A stretch of 51,620 bases of DNA, taken from positions 1 through 51,620 of IMG/VR virus record IMGVR_UViG_3300021373_001502, one strand, 5' to 3'. The notes under the pieces are model-generated. The model was given only the letters and a program-made list of their open reading frames with translations. It did no database searches and was not told the origin of the DNA. The position numbers and the translations under genes were made by a program. Positions 38,592 through 45,791 of the stretch are shown here, in pieces. How positions within the stretch are numbered: position 1 is the first letter of the stretch; each line of letters opens with the position of its first letter. The DNA is from a virus.

Positions 38592-39360
38592 TAAAGAGTA
38601 TAAAAGATTTTTTGCCTTTGGGTGTAGTATGACAAATTACTTTTGGCCTACGTGGGCTGATATTATAGGTATTGAGATTCCAGATTATTACAACTATGGC
38701 AAAAGTGGTGCAGGCAATATGTTTATTAGTAATAGTATTGTTGAAGCAAATAAGAAGCACAAGTTCACACAAAACGATCTTGTAGTTGTTATGTGGAGCA
38801 GTATTTCTAGAGAAGATAGATATAAAAATAGAAATTGGATCACACCAGGAAACATTTATACACAAAATGAAATTGATACTAAGTTTGTATACGAATGGTC
38901 AGATAGCAGATTTTATTTAATACGTGATCTTGCAACCATTGAACTTACATCTAGTTACTTAGATTCATTACCTTGTGACAGCAAAATGTTAGCAATGAGT
39001 CCTTTAATAGAATTACAAATAAGCGGTACGTATACAAAACCTGCAGAAGAATGGCATACAGGAGTACTAGACTTTTATAGTGATACTGTAAACAAAATTG
39101 CTGAACCAATTGTTACAAATGTTTACAATGGCACTTGGCCACAAACACCTATCCGTGGACACAATGGTAAAGGACAAACAGCAGATTATCATCCTACACC
39201 ATTAGGACACGCAGAGTATGTTAGTAATATGTTTACAGATTTTGAGTTCACAGAACAAATGAGAAACTTTGCAGCAAGTATGGATGAAAAAGTACATATG
39301 TGCAAAACACTAGATGACACTAATAAGTTTTGGCAACAAAGGCATCAGACTAGATTATAA
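38578..39360 (+). CDS. SGNH/GDSL hydrolase-like protein 2
   Basis: A 260-aa protein with FFAFGCSMTNYFWPTWADII near the N-terminus. Gly15-Cys-Ser17 matches block I with Cys in place of Asp (GDS to GCS) and Ser17 as candidate nucleophile. The NYGKSGAGN segment matches block II, and ADYHPTPLGH near residue 203 matches block V (D-x-H-P). Fold membership is likely; activity on acylated sugars is a guess from its glycosyltransferase neighbours. An AAGGAG site lies inside the previous gene, which it overlaps by 14 bases. Its stop overlaps the next start by one base. Confidence 0.65.
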   Translation: MKQFSKEYKRFFAFGCSMTNYFWPTWADIIGIEIPDYYNYGKSGAGNMFISNSIVEANKKHKFTQNDLVVVMWSSISREDRYKNRNWITPGNIYTQNEIDTKFVYEWSDSRFYLIRDLATIELTSSYLDSLPCDSKMLAMSPLIELQISGTYTKPAEEWHTGVLDFYSDTVNKIAEPIVTNVYNGTWPQTPIRGHNGKGQTADYHPTPLGHAEYVSNMFTDFEFTEQMRNFAASMDEKVHMCKTLDDTNKFWQQRHQTRL

Positions 39361-40517
39361 TGGCGTGTTTAAATTCAACCAACTTAATTTATTTGCAAAC
39401 TTACAATCCACGTGAGCCGCAAAAAATTAAAATTAATAGCAGTGTAGGTTCTCAACTAAAAACAAACGAGAACATAGATTTTTTCTATATACAATTTTCT
39501 GATAAAGAAAGTTTTAAAATTTACAGTATTGATGCTATTGTACCTGCAAATGATTTAGATAAAATTAAACAAGGAAATGCTTTTTTAGTTTTAGATAACG
39601 CTTTAGAGTATTTTACAGATACTGTGGATAGCATTTATAGAAACATAGTGCTTAAACATAAAGTACCAGCAGAACAAATTATATTTTTAAGTGCTGTGCC
39701 AAATATGATTGATACAGTGAAGTCTGTAGCAGAAAAATATAATGCACCACAGATTAAGTTAGATTACTTTAATGTATTTGAAGCAACAGGTATAGATACA
39801 ATACACAAGAATCAAAATATAATCGGTATCACAAAAACAAAGAAATGGCCAAAGAAGTTTTTATGTCTTAATAGAAGATGGCGATCTCACCGTCCTCTAA
39901 TGATGTTAATGTTATATGAAAAAAATTTACTTGACAAAGGACATATAAGTTTTGGCAAAAGTGATAGAGGTGATAATTGGCGTAGTTCGTTTAGAGAACT
40001 AAGGCACATTTATAAGGATAATAAATTTATAAATGACTTAATAGAACGTAATAAAGAAATTGTAAACTTACCTGATCTTTATTTAGATACAAACGATCTT
40101 GTAACTAACAGGGCAGAATATGAATCAAGCATTTTAAAATTTTACAAAGAAACTTATTTTAGTGTAGTAAATGAAACAACTTATCACGAAGGTATTCCTT
40201 TTTTCAGTGAAAAAATTTTTAAAGTAATAGCAATTGGACATCCGTTTGTTTTATCTACAGTACCTAATAGTTTACCTATTTTACGTAAATTAGGATACAA
40301 GACATTTAGTCCTTATATTGACGAAACATACGACAGCATACAAGATGACGGAGAACGTATGATTGCAATAGTTAATGAAATTGAACGTCTAAGCAATTTG
40401 GACAAAGCAGAAACTTTACAGTTTATTGCTAATGTAAGGCCTATTTTGGCACACAATTATAGTGTGCTTGTAGCAAAGAAAAACAAGTGGAATATTAGTA
40501 CTAGAGTTAATTATTAA
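39360..40517 (+). CDS. GT10/fucosyltransferase-like C-terminal motif protein 2
   Basis: A 385-aa paralogue, by motif, of the gene at 37353. The C-terminal part has VVNETTYHEGIPFFSEKIFK (FSEK at 282-285), followed by IGHPFVL and a conserved GYKTF/YDSI segment matching the GF..YDSI segment of the other copy. The middle (KKFLCLNRRWRSHRPLMMLM) matches the equivalent HR-containing part of the other copy (LNRVYRPHRGAHLHYL). It is the last gene of the uninterrupted overlap chain. After its stop comes the structured 144-base gap. Confidence 0.5.
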   Translation: MACLNSTNLIYLQTYNPREPQKIKINSSVGSQLKTNENIDFFYIQFSDKESFKIYSIDAIVPANDLDKIKQGNAFLVLDNALEYFTDTVDSIYRNIVLKHKVPAEQIIFLSAVPNMIDTVKSVAEKYNAPQIKLDYFNVFEATGIDTIHKNQNIIGITKTKKWPKKFLCLNRRWRSHRPLMMLMLYEKNLLDKGHISFGKSDRGDNWRSSFRELRHIYKDNKFINDLIERNKEIVNLPDLYLDTNDLVTNRAEYESSILKFYKETYFSVVNETTYHEGIPFFSEKIFKVIAIGHPFVLSTVPNSLPILRKLGYKTFSPYIDETYDSIQDDGERMIAIVNEIERLSNLDKAETLQFIANVRPILAHNYSVLVAKKNKWNISTRVNY

Positions 40518-40661
40518 GGCGCCTTAAACGCATTTTAAGCGTCATACAGCGGTGTTTATATACAAAGAGCAATAGTTACGCTATCGTGCTTTAAACCACG
40601 TTTAAATGCGCTGTAAGAAGGAGATTGTAAATATGAGTGTACCAAAATTGGGAGAAGTAGA
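40518..40661 (+). promoter_or_regulatory. Structured 144-base gap before the sugar dehydrogenase gene
   Basis: This is the longest gap between genes in the window. It begins in a perfect 14-base palindrome, TTAAGGCGCCTTAA (40514-40527), spanning the preceding stop. A short ACGC/GCGT hairpin sits at 40528-40542, and a distant 7-base inverted repeat joins TACAGCG (40545-40551) to CGCTGTA (40609-40615). Near the end, an AAGGAG-preceded 10-codon frame leads into the next gene. No sigma-70 promoter was recognised with confidence. It could be a regulatory leader, a promoter region, or a terminator of the upstream operon; there is no U-tract. Confidence 0.4.
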
Positions 40662-40665
40662 GTGA
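40633..40665 (+). CDS. Candidate 10-aa leader peptide (MSVPKLGEVE)
   Basis: ATG at 40633, preceded by AAGGAGATTGTAAAT, reads ten codons to a TGA that overlaps the GTG start of the sugar dehydrogenase (GTGA). The arrangement is that of a translational coupling or leader peptide, since the GTG start would be re-initiated by the terminating ribosome. It is too short to judge by conservation here. Confidence 0.4.
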   Translation: MSVPKLGEVE

Positions 40666-41849
40666 AGATAGGATTTATAGGTTTAGGTAAATTGGGTTTG
40701 CCTTGTGCAGAAGTAATTGCCAAAAAAGGACATAGTGTTTTAGGATACGATATTGATAAGCGTATAGACAGCGATTATGTTATTGTAGAAGATACTATTG
40801 AAGAAGCAGTAAAGGACAGAGAAATTGTTTTTATTGCAGTGCCTACACCACACGATCCAGACTATGATGGAAGAGCACCTACAGCACACTTAGAGCCAAA
40901 AGATTTTTCATATGATATTGTAAAAGAAGTTATGGCTGAAGCAAACAAGCATATGAATAAAGATCAATTGCTTGTGCTAATCAGCACAGTATTGCCTGGT
41001 ACAGTGCGCAGAGAGTTTGTACAATTAGTAACTAATCCTAGATTCGTTTACAATCCATACCTAATTGCAATGGGTACAGTTGCTTGGGATATGGTCAATC
41101 CAGAAATGGTAATGATTGGAACAGAAGATGGAACTGAAACAGGCGATGCAGCAGAACTAAAAACTTTCTATGAAATGATTATGGATAACTTTCCACGTTA
41201 TGTAATTGGTACGTGGGACGAATGTGAATGCATAAAAGTTTTCTATAATACATTTATAAGCACAAAAATAGGACTTGTTAATATGATACAAGACGTTGCA
41301 CAGCGTCAAGGTAATATTAATACAGATGTAGTTACTACTGCTTTAGCAGAAAGCACACAACGTATTATGGGACCTAGTTATATGAAAGCAGGTATGGGCG
41401 ATGGCGGAGCGTGTCATCCAAGAGATAATATTGCGTTACGATATATGGCTAAAAAATTAGAACTTGGTTATGATATTTTTGATAGCATTATGAATGCACG
41501 TGAAGTACAAGCAAAAAATCTTGCTGAAAAACTTTGTGAAATAGCAAAGAAAAATGAATTGCCTATCTTGATAAATGGCATTGCATATAAACCTGGAGTA
41601 CCATATATAGATGGTAGTTATGCATTGTTAGTAGCACACTATTGTAATAAATTTGGATTCAATCCTATGAAAGTAGACCCATTAGTATATGGAGAAGATC
41701 CAGGACCTTTTAGAGCAGTTGTTCTTCTTGCTCATCCAACAATGTATGTAAGAGTAACTGATGATTCAGTTGTGGTTGATCCTTGGAGAGAATATACTTC
41801 CAAGTTACATCAAGTTATACATTACGGTAATACTAGAGAATTGATCTAG
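40662..41849 (+). CDS. UDP-glucose/GDP-mannose-type nucleotide-sugar dehydrogenase
   Basis: A 395-aa enzyme of the UDP-glucose/GDP-mannose 6-dehydrogenase family. These enzymes oxidise the C6 alcohol of a nucleotide sugar to a carboxylate in two NAD-dependent steps, or oxidise related sugars. Residues 2-14 (KIGFIGLGKLGLP) are the NAD-binding Rossmann start. FYNTFISTKIGLVN fits the conserved Lys/Asn helix. GMGDGGACHPRDN carries Cys251 in place of the catalytic Cys in the GFGGxCxxKD motif. The GTG start is coupled to the leader peptide and has GGGAGAA nearby. Which sugar it acts on is unknown. It may supply donors to the cassette transferases. Confidence 0.8.
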   Translation: MKIGFIGLGKLGLPCAEVIAKKGHSVLGYDIDKRIDSDYVIVEDTIEEAVKDREIVFIAVPTPHDPDYDGRAPTAHLEPKDFSYDIVKEVMAEANKHMNKDQLLVLISTVLPGTVRREFVQLVTNPRFVYNPYLIAMGTVAWDMVNPEMVMIGTEDGTETGDAAELKTFYEMIMDNFPRYVIGTWDECECIKVFYNTFISTKIGLVNMIQDVAQRQGNINTDVVTTALAESTQRIMGPSYMKAGMGDGGACHPRDNIALRYMAKKLELGYDIFDSIMNAREVQAKNLAEKLCEIAKKNELPILINGIAYKPGVPYIDGSYALLVAHYCNKFGFNPMKVDPLVYGEDPGPFRAVVLLAHPTMYVRVTDDSVVVDPWREYTSKLHQVIHYGNTRELI

Positions 41850-41850
41850 T
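41832..41850. terminator. Weak hairpin at the convergent gene overlap
   Basis: ACTAGA (41832-41837) and TCTAGT (41845-41850) form a 6-base stem with a 7-base loop, followed on the plus strand by TCTTTTCTT. It covers both converging stop codons. The stem is short and AT-rich, so a terminator role is only a possibility. Confidence 0.3.
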
Positions 41851-42138
41851 TCTTTTCTTAATATCTTGTTTTAACAACTCAATATTAATTTTAAAATCTA
41901 GTTTTTTGATTGTGTCTTTATACTCAGACAGAGTATCTAATAGTTTTTTGGCAACTTCATCCGGATCAGTGTTGGCAGTTTGGGCTTTAACATCTATTTC
42001 CCATATTCTGCCATCACTGAATTCCAGAATCATTGTGTCCACATAAGCAATGGGCATCGTATTGATATACAAGTCCTCAAATACTTCAGGCCATTCCTTT
42101 ACGATATGTGATGGAGGTCTAAAATATTTCTTATGCAC
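41833..42138 (-). CDS. Conserved hypothetical phage protein
   Basis: A 101-aa protein, function unknown. It starts at a GTG codon inside the end of the upstream gene (eight-base overlap). N-terminus KKYFRPPSHIVKEWPEVFED; the middle has the beta-strands DTMILEFSDGRIWEIDV; the C-terminal half is helical (VAKKLLDTLSEYKDTIKKLD). Its 3' end overlaps the convergent dehydrogenase gene by 17 bases. Confidence 0.6.
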   Translation of the reverse strand: MHKKYFRPPSHIVKEWPEVFEDLYINTMPIAYVDTMILEFSDGRIWEIDVKAQTANTDPDEVAKKLLDTLSEYKDTIKKLDFKINIELLKQDIKKRTRSIL

Positions 42139-42748
42139 TTTCAGCGACTGTAGCCTTCTTCTTCTTTGCAGGAGGATCTAGTTCGTCTGCTTCTCTACGT
42201 AATCTTGCGGCTTCTTTATACATTCCGTCTGCTTGACTACGATATGATTTTGCTAAGTCTTTATCGCTTAATGCGCCTTGATCTGCTGCTGCCGGAGCAG
42301 GTTGTGCTGCTTCTGCAGGAGTATCTGTTACTGCTTGACCTGCTTGAGGTGCGCCACTAACAAATGTGTACAACTGATCTACTGCAACATTTCTTTGTTC
42401 TGCAATAAGACTGTTAAGTTCTGATAATGCAACACTGTCTGTAGGTGTTGGTGTCATCAAAACATCACTAGTTGCAACTTTGTGCAATCTACCTGATTGC
42501 TGCATTGCTTCTAGCATATTTTTACCATCTGGAAATCTACTTCTGAACATATACTCGCCAAGTTCAAAACTTTCTTGTGCTTGGTCTGATTCAATTGCTG
42601 TCATAAGCGAATCGTGGTACATATCAGGTAAAGTTGCAGAGTCAATGACTAAACATTGATCTGATTCACCTGGTACGGTTCTAAACACAACAGCAACTCT
42701 GTTGCCTGTGTTTTTCATCTTTCCAGTGTGTTTAATTTCTTTTGCCAT
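42131..42748 (-). CDS. Conserved hypothetical phage protein with Ala/Pro-rich linker and Lys-rich tail
   Basis: A 205-aa protein. I start it at the ATG at 42748, which has TAGGAGACC at the right distance; a longer frame upstream is just the overlap into the previous gene. The N-terminal 110 residues are a compact domain (NTGNRVAVVFRTVPGESDQC, then PDMYHDSLMTAIES). A central Ala/Pro/Gln-rich linker leads to a charged helix (SYRSQADGMYKEAARLRREA) and a basic tail PPAKKKKATVAESA. The arrangement suggests a protein-protein or nucleic-acid partner, but no family is recognised. Confidence 0.6.
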   Translation of the reverse strand: MAKEIKHTGKMKNTGNRVAVVFRTVPGESDQCLVIDSATLPDMYHDSLMTAIESDQAQESFELGEYMFRSRFPDGKNMLEAMQQSGRLHKVATSDVLMTPTPTDSVALSELNSLIAEQRNVAVDQLYTFVSGAPQAGQAVTDTPAEAAQPAPAAADQGALSDKDLAKSYRSQADGMYKEAARLRREADELDPPAKKKKATVAESA

Positions 42749-42758
42749 AATTGGTCTC

Positions 42759-43058
42759 CTATTTACCTGCCGGCGCTTCTGGTGCCGGAGTGTTTGCAGC
42801 CGCTTGTGCTTCTGCGTTAGCAGACTGTGTTTTAGCAACGTGATCTAAAAACGTATTCAACTTGTTGTAAAGTTTGCCTACTGCTTCTAGTTCGTTTGCT
42901 TTGAATGCGCCACGCTGTGTAGCGATATCAATGATACTTTTTACGCCAGTAAGATCAGATACATTAAGATCTGGTGCTGCTGGTGCTTGTTCTACACCTG
43001 GTGTAGGTACAGGTCCGCTTTGTGCGGGTGCTGCTTCTTTTTTAACTTCTTCAGTCAT
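42759..43058 (-). CDS. Conserved phage protein with Pro/Ala-rich ends
   Basis: A 99-aa protein with flexible Ala/Pro-rich ends and a central helical core (DLTGVKSIIDIATQRGAFKA, then LEAVGKLYNKLNTFLDHVA). The core pattern D-L-x-x-...-I-D-x-x-x-x-R-G-A-F is familiar from marine T4-like phages, where it has no known function. AAGGAGAAAC precedes the ATG. Confidence 0.6.
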   Translation of the reverse strand: MTEEVKKEAAPAQSGPVPTPGVEQAPAAPDLNVSDLTGVKSIIDIATQRGAFKANELEAVGKLYNKLNTFLDHVAKTQSANAEAQAAANTPAPEAPAGK

Positions 43059-43062
43059 ATTT

Positions 43063-43335
43063 TTAGTTTCTCCTTAAGTGTGGACAGGCTAACATAAAGT
43101 ATGTTAGTTCTTTTTGATCTTCAAACCCAATGTAAGTGGCACTTGCTAACTTATCTGAACTGTCCAAATTCGGATAATTTGCAATGCAATATCTTCCATT
43201 AAGTTTGTCTCTAACCCATTCTGAAATAGTTTGGATTTCTCTTCTGCTGTTAAAAAGTTTGTGTTTTGCAAAGTGCGGTGGCAAAACGTCAATCTTTCTC
43301 TCTTGCAGTACTTCTAATGGATTCAAGTCTATCAT
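43063..43335 (-). CDS. Conserved hypothetical phage protein
   Basis: A 90-aa protein. Residues 1-20 (MIDLNPLEVLQERKIDVLPP) and the CIANYPNLD / FEDQKELTYFMLACPH segments are the visible conserved parts. No catalytic motif. The ATG is preceded closely by TTAATAAATAATATT. This includes AATAAATA (43341-43348, minus strand), a possible late promoter that would give almost no leader. No clear ribosome site is seen. Confidence 0.55.
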   Translation of the reverse strand: MIDLNPLEVLQERKIDVLPPHFAKHKLFNSRREIQTISEWVRDKLNGRYCIANYPNLDSSDKLASATYIGFEDQKELTYFMLACPHLRRN

Positions 43336-43368
43336 AATATTATTTATTAACTGCTACTATTATAAATT

Positions 43369-43764
43369 TTAATTCTGATTCATTCTTTTGGATAGTGCTT
43401 TATTGTAACCAAACTTTTTAACGTCTCCACTGAACAAATACAACTCAAAAGCACTACGTTCTTTAAGAACTGTAATTGCTTTCTTAGTTATATAATACGG
43501 TGATTCTATGAAATTGTCAAGCCATAAAAGCACTTGTGGTGTTACACTAAAGTCTTTTGGAAAATCTATTTTGTATGTTTTAATTTTGGCGTCAACTTGT
43601 ATAAAGTTCAGGCCTTCTTCTGTCAGTCTTAAGCCGCCGCTATCTTTCGTTCTTACATTCCACCACCATTGTAGTTTTTTCTGTTTGATAAGATCGGGTG
43701 TAATGTCGTCGGAAAGTTCGGCGGCTTTTAGGAATATTGATGTGTAGTTGTGCTTTTCGTCCAC
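43369..43764 (-). CDS. Conserved hypothetical phage protein (GTG start preferred)
   Basis: A 131-aa protein. WWWNVRTKDSGGLRLTEEGL in the middle is a motif I associate with marine T4-like phages; the rest is helical and charged. An in-frame ATG at 43809 would overlap the upstream gene by 44 bases and lacks a ribosome site. The GTG at 43764 follows the upstream stop (TAG) by one base and has GGAG within reach in the end of that gene, so I prefer it. Function unknown. Confidence 0.6.
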   Translation of the reverse strand: MDEKHNYTSIFLKAAELSDDITPDLIKQKKLQWWWNVRTKDSGGLRLTEEGLNFIQVDAKIKTYKIDFPKDFSVTPQVLLWLDNFIESPYYITKKAITVLKERSAFELYLFSGDVKKFGYNKALSKRMNQN

Positions 43765-43765
43765 A

Positions 43766-44047
43766 CTACTCTTTTTCTCCGTCTGTAAGTTTGTATACTG
43801 TAAAGTCATTAGTATCGAAAAGTTTGTTAAGTTTCTTTGCTAAGTTTCTAGCGTGACCTGGATTACTAAATGATACTTTCTTATACTTAGGTCCTGGGTA
43901 ACTAGATATCATACTTCCGCTTTTTAAATTAAAAGGCTTACCTTTATAGAACACGGCCCAAATGGCTTCGCTCTCAAGTATCTGCTCTAATTTAAACGAT
44001 TCTTTATTAGTATGTTCAAGAATCACATTTGGTTTAGGTCTGCTCAT
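43766..44047 (-). CDS. Hypothetical phage protein
   Basis: A 93-aa basic protein, starting MSRPKPNVILEHTNKESFKL. The visible segments are AIWAVFYKGKPFNLKSGSM, GPKYKKVSFSNPGHARNLAK and TNDFTVYKLTDGEKE. No known motif. The leader contains a candidate late promoter, GATAAATA, and a hairpin (see separate entry); AAGGAAAT is the ribosome site. The next gene follows by one base. Confidence 0.6.
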   Translation of the reverse strand: MSRPKPNVILEHTNKESFKLEQILESEAIWAVFYKGKPFNLKSGSMISSYPGPKYKKVSFSNPGHARNLAKKLNKLFDTNDFTVYKLTDGEKE

Positions 44048-44085
44048 ATACGTAATTTCCTTAATTAACTACGTATATATTTATC
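44046..44085 (-). promoter_or_regulatory. Candidate late promoter GATAAATA with a hairpin covering the start codon
   Basis: On the minus strand, GATAAATATATACG (core 44078-44085) resembles a T4 late promoter. Overlapping it is a perfect 9-base inverted repeat, ATATACGTA on the plus strand at 44046-44054 and TACGTATAT at 44070-44078, with a 15-base loop. The loop holds the AAGGAAAT ribosome site, and the second arm includes the AT of the start codon of the gene ending at 43766. Confidence 0.5.
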
Positions 44086-44090
44086 AAAAA

Positions 44091-44339
44091 TTAGAAGTCG
44101 CCGCCATCAAATTTAACTTCAAGTTCCTCGCTATCTTGTTTAATTTTACGTAACATAGTATGAACTTCTTGCACTGTAGTACCTAATCTGCTTGTAAGTA
44201 ATGCTAAATCAGTTGTTAATTCACGTGCTTCTTGTATAGTAATTCTTATTTCTTTTTGATTGCTTTTTTCTGCACTTGATATGCGTTGTAGCAATCTTTG
44301 TATACTAGGCATAGTTGTTGGAAGTTCATTTGTTGACAC
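44091..44339 (-). CDS. Small helical phage protein
   Basis: An 82-aa protein that is almost all helix (MPSIQRLLQRISSAEKSNQK, then TIQEARELTTDLALLTSRLG, then VQEVHTMLRKIKQDSEELEV), with heptad-like spacing suggesting a coiled coil. The start is GTG, with AGGT about ten bases upstream; it overlaps the upstream gene by 14 bases. Function unknown. Confidence 0.6.
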   Translation of the reverse strand: MSTNELPTTMPSIQRLLQRISSAEKSNQKEIRITIQEARELTTDLALLTSRLGTTVQEVHTMLRKIKQDSEELEVKFDGGDF

Positions 44340-44802
44340 GACTTAATACCTGCTTCATTTCTATATCTGTTTTAAATGGACCTTTATACTCATAACGCTG
44401 TAGTGTAATTAACTTAGGACAAAAAGACTTTACCCAGCCTTTGTCAAATCTAATTACATAGTAACCTGCACAGTATAAACTTTTACTATCTTTGCTTTTA
44501 GTAAACAAAGGCAGTTTGTTTTTAATATCGTACATAGCATTATGTGGCTTACTACTTGTGCTAAAACCGTGTACTTCTGAAGGTAAACTATCTTTGCTAT
44601 CTCTAACTACTTTAGCAATAAAAAAGTCGCTGCCGAACTGATCTTGTAATGCTTTTTTATCTTTAAAACGTGTAACAGTGCTTTCATTACTAAGGACAAA
44701 AAAGTTTTCTTCGTTCTTACGTAATGTAGCAATACGTTCACCGTTTTGTTCTACAATCCAAAATTTGTTAGCAATGATAGGCTTTGCTTGAATTACTGTC
44801 AT
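44326..44802 (-). CDS. Conserved hypothetical phage protein
   Basis: A 158-aa protein with NKFWIVEQNGERIATLRKNE near the N-terminus and HGFSTSSKPHNAMYDIKNKL in the middle. The series K-F-W-I-V-E-x-x-G-x-R-I-x-T is shared by a family of small proteins in marine T4-like phages, as far as I recall. It ends in KLITLQRYEYKGPFKTDIEM. No catalytic residues can be named. GAGGT precedes the ATG and the gene overlaps the exonuclease-like gene by four bases. Confidence 0.6.
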   Translation of the reverse strand: MTVIQAKPIIANKFWIVEQNGERIATLRKNEENFFVLSNESTVTRFKDKKALQDQFGSDFFIAKVVRDSKDSLPSEVHGFSTSSKPHNAMYDIKNKLPLFTKSKDSKSLYCAGYYVIRFDKGWVKSFCPKLITLQRYEYKGPFKTDIEMKQVLSRVNK

Positions 44803-45791
44803 ATTTTATACCTCGCATTTAACGGTTCTGCATATGCTTGTGCTTGATCTGATATTTTCTTCAAATCATACAAATGACAGAACTTCATAAGTCTTACACC
44901 AACTTGACTTATATTTTTATCTGCTTCAATTGCTGTACTGATTGTGCTTTCTATCTTTTCTTTTACTTCACTAGGTTGTGCAGTAAGATCAATAATAGTT
45001 TTGTTACGTTCATAATCTTCTAGTACACGATGTTCTTCACCGTTATGATCAACCCAACGTTGTAGCATCAAGTTATTCCAATTAAAGCCTTTAGTTTGTC
45101 TATCAGCAAACGCCTCTAGCAAACCAACTTTGTTCTTAGTGCCTTTCTTACGTACACCTGGATATGCACTAAACACATTATCACTTGTGTCACCACGCAT
45201 ACATTTTTCAAACAACATCCATTCTGGATCTACTACCTTAGGTAGTTTTGTTTTCTTATCAATTACTAGTTCACCTTTCTTATCAAAGAAACCTTCTGTA
45301 GTTGTAGTTACTTCTTGTACACCATTATACAGTCGACAGTTCGGAGCAATTAACTGCTGGAAATCTGTATCAGTGCTAATAATAACGTGATCACTATCTG
45401 GATGTGCTTGTACCCAACCTGCAATAAGATCATCTGCTTCTAGTTCATTGTGTTGCAGAACAGTACAGTTAGTTTTGTCAGAAACAAAATCTTTAAATGT
45501 ATCAAATGCTTCCCAGAATACTTTATCTTCTTCTTGCTGTTGTTCTGTTAATGCATCACGTGCAACCTGTCTATTACGCTTGTATGGCTCATAATGATCT
45601 TTACGCCAACTACGTCCTTCAAGACAAAAGATAACGTGTGTACCATTGAAGTCTTGCCAAGCCTTCTTAATACTATTCAATGTAATATGGAAAGCCATAC
45701 CCAACTTAATATCTGCATCGCCATTTATAACGTGTCTTGCACGAAAGAACGTGTTTGCTGTATCAACTATGATGTGCGTCATTTTACTCAT
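44799..45791 (-). CDS. 5'-3' exonuclease/RNase H of the FEN/PIN family (T4 rnh-like)
   Basis: A 330-aa nuclease of the flap endonuclease superfamily. T4 RNase H in this family removes RNA primers from lagging-strand fragments. Acidic metal-site motifs are visible in the expected order: THIIVDTANTFFRA (Asp10), WRKDHYEPYKRNR, NELEADDLIAGW (118-121 EADD), IISTDTDFQQL (139-144) and CMRGDTSDNV (199-205), followed by YPGVRKKGTKN (helical clamp/H2TH-like). Start choice is between ATG 45791 and ATG 45782, nine bases later. Its start overlaps the preceding gene by eight bases. Confidence 0.8.
   Translation of the reverse strand: MSKMTHIIVDTANTFFRARHVINGDADIKLGMAFHITLNSIKKAWQDFNGTHVIFCLEGRSWRKDHYEPYKRNRQVARDALTEQQQEEDKVFWEAFDTFKDFVSDKTNCTVLQHNELEADDLIAGWVQAHPDSDHVIISTDTDFQQLIAPNCRLYNGVQEVTTTTEGFFDKKGELVIDKKTKLPKVVDPEWMLFEKCMRGDTSDNVFSAYPGVRKKGTKNKVGLLEAFADRQTKGFNWNNLMLQRWVDHNGEEHRVLEDYERNKTIIDLTAQPSEVKEKIESTISTAIEADKNISQVGVRLMKFCHLYDLKKISDQAQAYAEPLNARYKI

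Noticed and set aside
42166-42360. Leu-rich plus-strand frame opposite the Ala/Pro-rich linker gene
   Set aside because: Antisense of a low-complexity linker with no ribosome site.
42749-42838. N-terminal extension of the 42131-42748 gene
   Set aside because: The extra 30 residues overlap the upstream gene and there is a good ribosome site at the internal ATG instead.
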